This document shows positions 1-8,447 of a stretch of DNA of 24,622 bases, in pieces. The position numbers and the translations under genes are program-made. The notes under the pieces are model-generated. The model ran no database searches and was not told where the DNA came from. It saw only the letters and a program-made list of their open reading frames with translations. The stretch is from Chara braunii (taxonomy: Eukaryota > Streptophyta > Charophyceae > Charales > Characeae), in contig BFEA01000099.1 in assembly GCA_003427395.1 (NCBI GenBank), forward strand, positions 215,100-239,721. The letters are read 5' to 3'. Position 1 is the stretch's first letter. Each line of letters opens with the position of its first letter.

Positions 1-1200
1 GTGCATTGTCAAGTTCATTGCTTAGTTGCTCTCTTCTCTTTGTGCATTGTCAGGTTCATTACTTAGTTGCTCTCTTTTCTTTGTGCATTGTCAAGTTCAT
101 TACTTCGTTGCTCTCTTCTTTTTATGCATTGTCAAGTTAATTGCTTAGTTGCACTCTTCTCCTTGTGCATTGTCAAGTTCATGTTTCGGATCTTTGCTTA
201 GTTGATCTCTTCTCTTTGTGCATTCTCAAGTTTATGGCTTAGTTGATCTCTTCTCTTTGTGCATTGTCAAGTTCATTGCTTAGTTGATTTCTTCCCCTTA
301 TGCATTATCAAGTTTATATTCCGAATCTTTGCTTAGTTTATCTCATCTCTTTGTGCATTGTCAAGTTCATGTTCCGGATCTTTGCTTAGTTGATCTCTTC
401 TCGTTTTACATTGTCAAGTTTATATTCGGGATCTTTGCTTAGTTGATCTTTTTTTTTTTGTGCATTGTCGAGCCCGTTGCTTAGTTGATCTCTTCTCTTT
501 ATGCATTGTCAAGTCCATTGCTTAGTTGATCTCTTCTCCTTGTGCATTGTCAAGTTTATGTTTCGGATCTTTGCTTAGTTGATCTCTTCTCTTTGTGCAT
601 TGTCAAAATCATGTTTCGGATCTTTGCTTAGTTGCTCTCTTCTCTTTGTGCATTGTCAAGTTTATTGCTTAGTTGATCTCCTATCTTTGTGCATTGTCAA
701 GTCCGTTGCTTAGTTGATGTCTCTTTCTTGTGCATTGTCAAAGTCATGTTCTGGATCTTTGCTTAGTTGATCTCTTCTCTTTGTGCATTGTCAAGTTCAT
801 GTTCCGGATCTTTGCTTAGTTGCTCTCTTCTATTTGTGCATTGTCAAGTTCATTGCTTAGTTGCTCTCTTCTCTTTGTGCATTGTCAAATTCATTGCTTA
901 GTTGCTCTCTTCTCTTTGTGCATTGTCAAGTTCATTGCTTAGTTGCTCTCTTCTCTTTGTACATTGTCAAGTTCATGTTCCGGATCCTTGCTTAGTTGAT
1001 CCTTTCTCTTTGTGCATTGTCAAGTTCATGTTCCGGATCCTTGCTTAGTTGCCCTTTTCTTTTTGCGCATTGTCTGGTTCGTGGCTTAGTTGATCTCTTC
1101 TCCTGGTGCGTTATCGAGTTCATGTTTCAGATCTTTGCTTAGTTGCTCTCTTCTCTTTGTGCATTATCAAGTTCGTTGCTTAGTTGATCTGTTTCCTTAT
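1..1200. repeat. 41/53-bp minisatellite array
   Basis: Tandem units begin with GTGCATTGTCAAGTTCAT and end in a CTCTCTTCTCTTT-like tail. The basic unit is 41 bp (units start at 1, 42 and 83). A longer class of about 53 bp carries an extra 12 bp of the type TGTTCCGGATCT. The two classes are interspersed rather than blocked. Copies decay gradually after about 1000. The array runs off the left edge, so its full length is unknown. No gene is supported inside it. Confidence 0.95.
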
Positions 1201-1330
1201 GAGTATGTGTTTTTCATTGGTCTAAGCGTCTCATTGCTATGTTATTCCATGAAATACTTATTCGAACTCTCACTATGGGATGGGTGATCGACCTTTGGTT
1301 GTTGGTACGGGGAACTGTTTTGATTAGGAA

Positions 1331-1333
<3 letters not shown>

Positions 1334-1399
<66 letters not shown>
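1334..1399. repeat. (CT)n microsatellite
   Basis: An uninterrupted CT dinucleotide run of about 33 units is followed to about 1500 by impure C/T-rich sequence. Reading frames across it on either strand code only Ser-Leu or Arg-Glu alternation and are not genes. Confidence 0.97.
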
Positions 1400-1404
<5 letters not shown>

Positions 1405-1499
1405 CCTCTTTTTCCCTCCTCCCTCCTCTAGACCCTTTTTCGCTTCCTTTTGCTACCTCGCCTTCCCTCTCCCTCTCTCTCGTTCCCTCACTTGGCATA

Positions 1500-4330
1500 T
1501 GACTAACCCTTCTTCCCTCACTTGGAAACATTGGCTGGGTACGGACGGTAAAAGAAATCAGACTTCACTTAGTTGAGAAAGAGGGCAAGGGGAGGATAGC
1601 CGGTCTCTGTGCTACCAAGGAGGCAAAAGAGAAAGGACGTTTGAAAGAGTGGGAAAAAAACAAAATCCGGAAGGGAACACAAGTTGAAAGTGAGGTCAGT
1701 TTGACTTGACCATTTCCCCGACTGCATGACTATGCGAAGAGGATGGGCTGATTGAGCAACAAGAAGGGAACAAAGCACAACCAAAGAGCATGGAAAGAAT
1801 AGGCGTGTGTGAAGGGCTATGTGTTGACCCCCAACGGGGGACATTGTATGAATCTCCTTGCTTGTGTGGGATTGTGCAGGTGAGTGATGGCTAGAAATGC
1901 CTTGAGCGGGATAAGGGCGAGAGGAACTGGGCATCAAGAGGAAAAGGGAAGAGGGACAAAAGGGCTATGGGACCCTTGACATAGAGTCAATTCATGAAAA
2001 TGATTTTTGCACTTGAGACTTGAAAGTGTGATTGAGAATGCAATCGTACCAAGGAAAATATGATGTTGTGTGTGCATGCATATGAGGACCCCGAAAAGAC
2101 TAAGGGGCTTACTTCAATAAGGTGGGAAGCAAATTGTGAGATCCGATGGATGCGTAGAGGCGAGGGGGAGGACGGCCCCGCCGCACGCCGATGACGCTTT
2201 ATAGTCAAAATGCTTAGGGAGATGGTGCGTGGCCTAAGGATGACGCTTAGCCTACGCACAAGAGAAGAGAAAGGCTCAAAGAATACTTGGACTGCCTGCG
2301 TATTGGACGGAGCAGTTGCTTGAGAACACAATAAAGAATCAAAAAAAAAATCAGCGTTGCGGAACGACCAGCGAGACTACCACCCAGCGTGAGGGCTGAG
2401 CTACATCCCCAATGTCAAAGCTCTCTCGCGCGATGGCCCACCCCCATCCATCTCAAAGCACTAGGTGGGGGTGACCTTGGGACGAATGGCCCGCACCCTG
2501 AGCATGAGTGTGGGCGGGCCGAGCCAACTGGAATCCGCAGTAGGGTCGACTAAGGCTCGAAAGTCTACCGGGTTTGGCCCTACAAAGGTGGTGGAGGTAA
2601 CGGGCATGGGGTTAAATTGACCCTTGCGATTCCGATGGGGGCGCCCGACGCATTGACTTGTACACAACCCAAGATAAAGAAAATAGACGTGTGTTTGCCC
2701 TTTCCCTTGTGAGAAATCAGATTTGAGGGTGGCTGGGCGCATGGCATGGCCAGGCTTGGAGGTATAACATGCATGCTATGCACTTGATCAGCCGTTCCTT
2801 TGAGGAATGACTCTAGCCCTCCTTCGTCCGGTGCTGGTGTTCGCCTGTCCGGGGAAGCCTTGGGCAAGTCGCAAGTGGACTCTTCCTCTTCGTAGGAAAG
2901 AAGGGCTCCGGTTACCTGGCAGGCGGTTGGTGTTTGGCTTAGGCCAGGTTCCAATGAAAATCCCATGGCGGAGTGATCCGACCGAATGGGTGCTTTCCCC
3001 TTCTTCTTTTGAGCCCAACAGACTCATGCACTTTGCACCTTTTTGATGATTGAAGGAACCAATATGAACACAACGGGTCATCAAGAAAGAACAATCCTAC
3101 CCTATGAAAGTACAGACAAGTGAAGAGAAGGGAATGAAGGGAGTTGCTAGACTCCAAGGAAAACTAGCTCACCCTTGAAGATTCTCACGAGAATGAACCA
3201 ACCACTATGCATGAAAGTAGGGGGAGTGACACTCATTGTCCTGAGAGAAAATCTGTGAGTTATGGGTAGGAAGCGCTGGGTGCACTAAGGGAAAGACACT
3301 TGTACTATGTGTGTCCCACTTGGGACTTGTGATTGCATGATTGGGATTTTGAGCGTCCTTCCATTTGGAAGGAAAGAATTGGTTTACACCAGCCGGTGCG
3401 GGATGCGAGTTGGTCGTCCTCTTTGAAGTTCACCGGGTTCCGTGTGTGGGGGTCGGACCACCGGACTGTCAGGCAAGGGTTGGTCTCGCCGGCTGACTAG
3501 TAGCATTCTCACCGGAGCGGTTCGAGCATGGCTCGATGATCTTGCCCAGGTGGGATGTGAAACCTGTTCAGGTGGGGCGGCTGCTTGGCGGCAGACGGCT
3601 GGGGGACACTGCATATGGGGCAAGGAAGGAGCCTCGGAGGCAATTGAGAGCTTCTCGTAGCATGGCTTGGGAAAAACTATTCCTTCTCGGACCGATGGAA
3701 GTAAATGCTTGGACGGCTGGCTCCAATGGCCCTACAGAGATGTGCGGGGTGATTCGCGAGATTAACGGTGGGTACACGAGTGGCAAGTCAGGATGGGGTA
3801 TTCTGGGTAAGGAGGAAAGGGCGAATGCCTTGCTGAGACCTGGGTACCGCGCTATCGACGGTTGAGCTGTGCTTGAGGTATGGGATCAAACCCTACCGAT
3901 AGTACCGGCGGAGAGATCATATTGGGATGGCCGGTGAGGAGATGACCGGCCCGTATGTGAGGCTGCCTGATTTTTTTTTATGTGTTCCCCCTCTGTAAAA
4001 ATTGATTGAGATTGGACTGTTGGACGAACATTCTTCTAAGTCTATTCCCCCTCCCATCTGAGTCCGCACGAGTGAGAGATGATCGGAAGGAAGGAGGATA
4101 GAGGTCAATTGGAATGGAACCAAGAAAAAGAATGTGGGCAAATGGATGGTCGACCGAGGGAATTATGAGAAGGAGGTACTTAGGAATGGGAAGGTAAAAT
4201 AGAGAGACCTTGATGAGGGGTCTGAAATAATTCTCATCTAAGACATGGGTTGACCTGACCAAAAGAATTGCTTGGTGCCTTTTTATGAAAACAGGGGTCG
4301 GGTGCTGAAAACAAGATGGCGCGATGGTTG
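1500..4330. other. Region without a supported gene
   Basis: About 2.8 kb with only short overlapping ORFs in several frames on both strands, none with a recognisable domain. The longest are an antisense frame at 3978-4487 and forward frames at 2807-3046 and 3536-3865. The stretch precedes the P1-P4/gag-pol block, so a 5' LTR and leader could lie here. I found no LTR partner downstream and no clear tRNA primer-binding site by eye. A strong splice-donor-like site lies at 1877-1885. Confidence 0.5.
1877..1885 (+). promoter_or_regulatory. Candidate 5' splice site (CAG/GTGAGT)
   Basis: CAG/GTGAGT is an optimal eukaryotic donor sequence. It lies 2.5 kb upstream of the first accessory ORF and could be the shared donor of a leader exon that joins to the YAG sites upstream of P1, P2, P4, gag and the 3' ORF. 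Only the match to consensus is seen; its use is inferred. Confidence 0.3.
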
Positions 4331-4350
4331 CCTTCCCCAATCTATACCAG
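4331..4350 (+). promoter_or_regulatory. Candidate 3' splice site before P1
   Basis: The pyrimidine-rich sequence CCTTCCCCAATCTATACCAG ends in CAG 11 bases before the P1 ATG at 4361. It is the best acceptor-like sequence in the block. An in-frame TAA directly precedes the ATG, so P1 cannot extend upstream in its frame. Confidence 0.4.
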
Positions 4351-4360
4351 CGGCCCATAA

Positions 4361-5119
4361 ATGACAGTAGATATAAAGGATGGGGTATTGGTCGTCCTTC
4401 CGAAAAATGGAACGTGGACGGACCTTGAACCAGCGTATCAAACGGTAATGCTGGAAGGAGAGGATGCTTTTCTTTGGATAAAAACAATATGGACTAATGT
4501 CAGCTTGACGAGGTTGTCACCAAGTTTAATGGATTTGGAATTCCGAGGGACAGTGGAAGCCCGGGGGTGGGTCTACTTGTCGCAAGATGGGGAGAAAGCT
4601 ATGATCATAGAGTTGACACTCGGGAATACGCCGGACGAGTTGTTTAGGAAAGCAGAAGCAGAGGTTGTGTGGGCTGCATGCCAACGGAGGGAAATGGAAA
4701 TGGAAAGGGTAGACGTACGGGTGGAACTTGGAGATAGAGGAAGCATGAAGCGACCCGTAAGAACCATGCGATGTGTGCTGCCCTCATTCCTAGTGGATGC
4801 GGTTTTCGGAACCCGGAGCAGGCTAGTGCGAATATGTCAGTCCATGACGAACCTCGGGCTGTACCAATGCGCTAGGCCGGATTTTTTCCGGTTATCAGTA
4901 GAGATGGGGCCGTTCGAAGGGAACTGGGCGGAAGAGCTGGCCGAGATACTAAACTGCCTTAGCATAGACAATATCTTTGTTCCTAGCACTGTGCATAGGG
5001 GGATAGTTTACAGGAATGTGGCAGTAGGGGAGACGTTTCTAGATGGGGTAAGGGGGTTGATGTACTACGAGGAGGACGACCTCAGTGACGAAGATGAGGA
5101 TGAAGAGATAGAAGACTGA
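4361..5119 (+). CDS. P1: intact member of an unrecognised tandem protein family
   Basis: A 252-residue ORF starts at ATG 4361 and ends at TGA 5117. I do not recognise the family. It has an N-terminal half of about 120 residues that looks beta-rich, with alternating hydrophobic residues. A more helical C-terminal half carries GPFEGNWAEELAEIL near residues 183-197. The tail is very acidic (EEDDLSDEDEDEEIED). No signal peptide, membrane segment or enzyme motif is visible. Three similar but strongly diverged copies follow in tandem. Fixed landmarks are a Pro, 11 residues, an aromatic residue (Tyr here), 17 residues, then Trp. P1 is the only copy without an internal stop and so the best reference for the family. 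It lies upstream of gag in the same orientation, suggesting a retroelement accessory protein, although a host gene cluster is also possible. Confidence 0.75.
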   Translation: MTVDIKDGVLVVLPKNGTWTDLEPAYQTVMLEGEDAFLWIKTIWTNVSLTRLSPSLMDLEFRGTVEARGWVYLSQDGEKAMIIELTLGNTPDELFRKAEAEVVWAACQRREMEMERVDVRVELGDRGSMKRPVRTMRCVLPSFLVDAVFGTRSRLVRICQSMTNLGLYQCARPDFFRLSVEMGPFEGNWAEELAEILNCLSIDNIFVPSTVHRGIVYRNVAVGETFLDGVRGLMYYEEDDLSDEDEDEEIED

Positions 5120-5170
5120 GACTTCTAAGAGGGGTAGGGTGACTTAACTTAGGGAGGACGGGTGACCTGG

Positions 5171-5180
5171 TATTGTGCAG
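5171..5180 (+). promoter_or_regulatory. Candidate 3' splice site before P2
   Basis: TATTGTGCAG ends 11 bases before the P2 ATG at 5192. A CTTAAC branch-point-like word lies about 30 bases upstream. The pyrimidine tract is weak, so this is supported mainly by its position relative to the ATG. Confidence 0.3.
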
Positions 5181-5191
5181 GAAAGGGAAAG

Positions 5192-5947
5192 ATGACTACA
5201 GAAGAAAGGATGATGGAATACCCCTTCAAAGACTGGGAACCACGGTGACTCAGAGGAGGAATAGAAATGCCTATACCAACAGGGAACGGATGGAGAGGGA
5301 CCACGTGCGACTGAATTGGGTTTGAGGTTGCCCGGGACTTGTCATATATATGGATAGAGCGGATTTGGAACCCGATAAGGGAAGAGGAAGGTTGGGATGA
5401 TATAGCAGAAAGCAAGGTAGAGTCAGTTGAAACGATTGTCCTCTCCGAGAATGGATGACACTTGTTTTGCACCATGTTAGTAATGGGACAGGACCCGATG
5501 TGGCTTCTACGGGATGCAGAGGCCTGAACCCGAAAGGAAGGCAAACTGTTCGCCAACGAGGGATGGGACGAAGTTAGTAGCAGAGTTGTGATGGGAGGAT
5601 GAAAGGAACTCAAACCTCAAAGTCTACGGATAACGGCTTGGGTAACAAAATTCATAGCCGAGTGGTTTGGGGGGTTTGAGCACATTTTAGAAGTAGCCGA
5701 CTCCATGAGAAAGGTGCATATAGAGTGTGCCTGGCTGACTGAGGAGTTTTATAGGCTCTCATTGAAATATGGGCCCTTCTGCGGAGATAAAGCCGAGGAA
5801 GTCATCATCGTCCTAAGAATAGGCAGGTATGACCGTCTAGAGGTAGAGGCGGAGTCTTGGGACGCCATAGTTAGCCGGGAGGCGGCGGCTGCACCCTCCT
5901 ACGTAGACGACGTCTTTAAACTATTTGAGGTACTGTGGTTCGACTGA
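5192..5947 (+). pseudogene. P2: second family copy, five in-frame UGA codons
   Basis: Reading from ATG 5192 to TGA 5945 gives 251 codons, almost exactly the length of P1. Five UGA codons (5246, 5312, 5456, 5525, 5600) interrupt it, with no UAA or UAG and no frame change. Alignment to the other copies is colinear. UGA 5312 falls where P3 and P4 have Trp and P1 has Tyr. UGA 5456 falls where P3 and P4 have Trp after Gly. UGA 5525 probably also matches a Trp. UGA 5600 matches a UGA at the same place in P4. The C-terminal part from Met 5705 is open and carries EFYRLSLKYGPFCGDKAEE and a degenerate tail. The simplest reading is a decayed gene; readthrough or recoding is less likely but testable. Confidence 0.7.
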
Positions 5948-6255
5948 ATGAGGCCAAGGGATCGAACACAGCGAAAAGGCCTGAGTATGGAGGGTGTTTG
6001 TGAAGCAAGGTGTAACATAAGAAAGGGAGTGTGTACATTAGGCCGTAGATAGTGCATAAGGATCAAAACAAGGGGGAAGTAACAGCAACTGGAAAATGGG
6101 GGGAGGGGGTAGAATTGAACGTGTATGAGTTGGGGATAGCGGCAAGAACTAGTGTACGATAAGTAGGGAGGGTTGAAAAACTAAAACACGAAAAACATGG
6201 AATCTCAGTGGGTGCAGCAATCGGACTAAGAAAGCAGGAAAGGAGACATTGCGAG

Positions 6256-7047
6256 ATGGCCCGGCGAATGACGTTCTGGGCGGATAGACCTCGTGGGATC
6301 CTGCCACCAAGAATATCAGAGGGCAGGGTCGAAATAAGCCTGCCGGCAAGAAATATGATAGGCAATCTAGTAATGAACTGGGTGGGGATAAAGTTTGTGG
6401 AAGATACAGTGTACCTATTAGTGAAGCTGAAATGGCGTGCGAGAGGAGAGTTTGGGGGCGTAGACTTAATCCGCCCAGAGCGTGTACATGCGACGGGATC
6501 CTTACACATGTCGGAAGAGGGATGGCGGACCTTTGGGATTGCTTTGGCTTCCGGGGATGACCCCGTACGAATGTTCGAAGGGGCATGGCAAATAACTTGG
6601 CGGGAGGGGTTTGAGTTTGCAGATCCGGAACGAGATGACGTGACGGCTGAGGTAAAAGTCGCCGCGGCAGGGGTTCTTGAGCTCCCAAATGAGGTCGTAC
6701 GGATGAGTCTACCACCCTTCCTGCTAAGACGAGTGAGAGGCATAGAACGAGTGGAGCAGGCGGCGACTGTCGTAACTAGGCTAAATTTTGACGAAGCATT
6801 AATGTATCGAGAATATTATCGGGCCTTTCTAGAGATGGGCCCTTTCGGGGGCGAACAAGGGCGCGATGTGCTTTGTATTCTAAGAGTAGCAGTAAATGTT
6901 AGGCCAGGAGTTTCACAAATAAGTGATGAGACGATGTGGAGAGTCATCCGGTGAGAGGTAGGTCGGGGGGCGACCTACATAGATGATCTCTACCGACTGT
7001 ACGAACAGCAAGAGGAGGCTACTGCTCCCGCGGGTATAGAGGGATAG
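6256..7047 (+). pseudogene. P3: third family copy, one in-frame UGA near the C-terminus
   Basis: The first in-frame ATG is at 6256. The frame is also open upstream to about 6163 but lacks an ATG. The reading runs 263 codons to TAG 7045, with one UGA at 6952. After that UGA the family tail continues in frame (EVGRGATYIDDLYRLYEQQ), matching the ends of P2 and P4, so the UGA is not the ancestral end. It aligns with Arg in P2 and P4, as expected from a CGA to TGA change. The N-terminal half has the fixed spacing Pro, 11 residues, Trp, 17 residues, Trp. The C-terminal half has EYYRAFLEMGPFGGEQGRDV near residue 195. A weak AG (6217) lies 39 bases before the ATG, without a good pyrimidine tract. Function unknown. 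Confidence 0.65.
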
Positions 7048-7129
7048 TTGAGACTAGAAAAGAGAAATGAAAACACGAAGAGCAAGGGAGACAGTAGGTG
7101 GGCGGATTCTGAAGATTGCCTGTAACCCT

Positions 7130-7148
7130 TTCTATGTGGACTATGCAG
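7130..7148 (+). promoter_or_regulatory. Candidate 3' splice site before P4
   Basis: A pyrimidine-leaning stretch ends in CTATGCAG at 7148, 18 bases before ATG 7167, which sits in the good context ACAATGG. A CTGTAAC branch-like word lies just upstream. Only consensus resemblance is seen. Confidence 0.3.
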
Positions 7149-7166
7149 GAAATCACCCAGGTAACA

Positions 7167-8003
7167 ATGGCAGCAAGACGTGAGCGAGTGGAACGCCAGC
7201 CCCGTGTCCGAATGGAACGCCAGCCCGGGTACCCCGGACCGCCGTGGAACAACGGTGAACGATGGGAAGTATCCCTCCCGTCGAGTTCTACCTATCGGGG
7301 GTTCGACGTAGAATGGCGGGCCGTGACTTTGGGAAGGGACGCCGCCTTCATGTTGGTAGGATGTCGGTGGACAGGAATGAGACTCAACCGAGGACCCGGA
7401 GACGATCTGTTCTCCAATCTGGAGGTTACCGGGACCATGTATCTGCCTGAGATCGGTTGGCATTCGTTGGGGGTAGAGATAGCACAAGGTCACGAGCTGG
7501 CACCGGTCTTTCAAAGGGCCGCCCGGACGTTGACCCGGATAGGACATTCGATCAGGGGAAGAAGGAACGTGGGTTTGCTAACCCGGGTGGAGATGGGAGG
7601 TTGAAAGGAGTTCAGGGCACCAACCACACCGCTGAGGTGTCGGGTCCCCCGTTTTATGCTAGATCTCGTCTTCGGGAGCCTCGCAAGGGCGCGGGAGTTG
7701 GCAAACTCGGCAGTAATGTGGGCAGACCACTTTTCCTCTCTAACCATCGGGATGTTCTATGATGTCGCCGTGAGGCATGGGCCGTTCTGGGGAAACAGGG
7801 CCCACGAGTTACTGGAGGTCATCCACATCCTGATGTTTCGTGCGCCCTGGCTAGACCAGACAGGGCACGAGCACATAATCCAAAGGGAGATCGAGATAGG
7901 AGAGAGCTATTTGGCAGGGGTGGCTGAGCTATTCGAGGAGCCGACCGAACCGGAAGAACCACGAGGGCGCGAGCGGGACTGGGATCCTCAGGCAGGCCAA
8001 TAG
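7167..8003 (+). pseudogene. P4: fourth family copy, one in-frame UGA in mid-protein
   Basis: The reading from ATG 7167 to TAG 8001 gives 278 codons with one UGA at 7602. An upstream in-frame ATG at 7134 is possible, but 7167 has the better context and follows a YAG site. The N-terminus is Arg/Pro-rich with a repeated MERQPG-like unit. It is followed by the family N-domain (Pro, 11 residues, Trp, 17 residues, Trp) and, after the UGA, by the C-domain with MFYDVAVRHGPFWGNRAHEL near residue 205. The tail is acidic and proline-rich. The UGA sits in GG-UGA-KEF, the same place and near-identical nucleotide context as the fifth UGA of P2. The C-terminal half also has its own ATG (7656). Function unknown. 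Confidence 0.65.
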
Positions 8004-8447
8004 GGCAGATCCAGTATAGTTCGCTGCGTACGGAAATCCGCCGATGGGAATAAGAAAGGGGCCTCGGACCTGGATGGCTAAAACCCACTAGGAAAACAAA
8101 GAAGGGGGTAGACTCCTAATGAGTGACCATAACCCGGAAGGTAAAAAACGGGAAACGCTGCTCGGGAAGGCTTCCTCTAGCAAGATGCCTAACCCTGACT
8201 CCCCCGCGTCGGCCGACGGGACAATGACACTACAAACAAGCTTGTGATAAAGGAAGCCCAGTCACGTTCATAGCTGGGCTGGGCGGCAGGGCCAGTCGTG
8301 GCTCCTCCTTAAGGAAGGGCAACTAGGAAACGGGGATAGGAAAGGAGACTATAGAGATAAGCCAACAAAGCTGGGAGCCTAGGGAACCTAAAAACCTCGC
8401 ATTGCGTGTGTCCTGGGAATTTTTTGGCTTATGCAGAACTAGGCAAA
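8004..8447. other. Spacer / possible gag leader with a stem-loop
   Basis: No coding frame is supported in these 444 bases. A stem-loop is visible at 8255-8280, with arms AGCCCAG and CTGGGCT around a 12-base loop. In an element with a gag leader here, such structure could belong to the untranslated leader or packaging region. That is inference from position only. Confidence 0.4.
8421..8436 (+). promoter_or_regulatory. Candidate 3' splice site before gag
   Basis: TTTTTGGCTTATGCAG ends 11 bases before the gag ATG at 8448 and has a good pyrimidine tract. Its similarity to the sites before P1, P2, P4 and the 3' acidic ORF suggests a common expression strategy. Confidence 0.35.

Noticed and set aside
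2461-3084. Overlapping ORFs of 72-128 codons on both strands
   Set aside because: Several frames are open over the same DNA, none is recognisable and none dominates; this is consistent with GC-rich noncoding sequence.
5192-7604. Alternative genetic code with UGA as Trp
   Set aside because: P1 ends at UGA right after a family-like acidic tail. Some internal UGAs align with Arg, and the organism is probably of the green lineage with the standard code. Decay is the simpler reading, though the UGA bias is kept as a finding.
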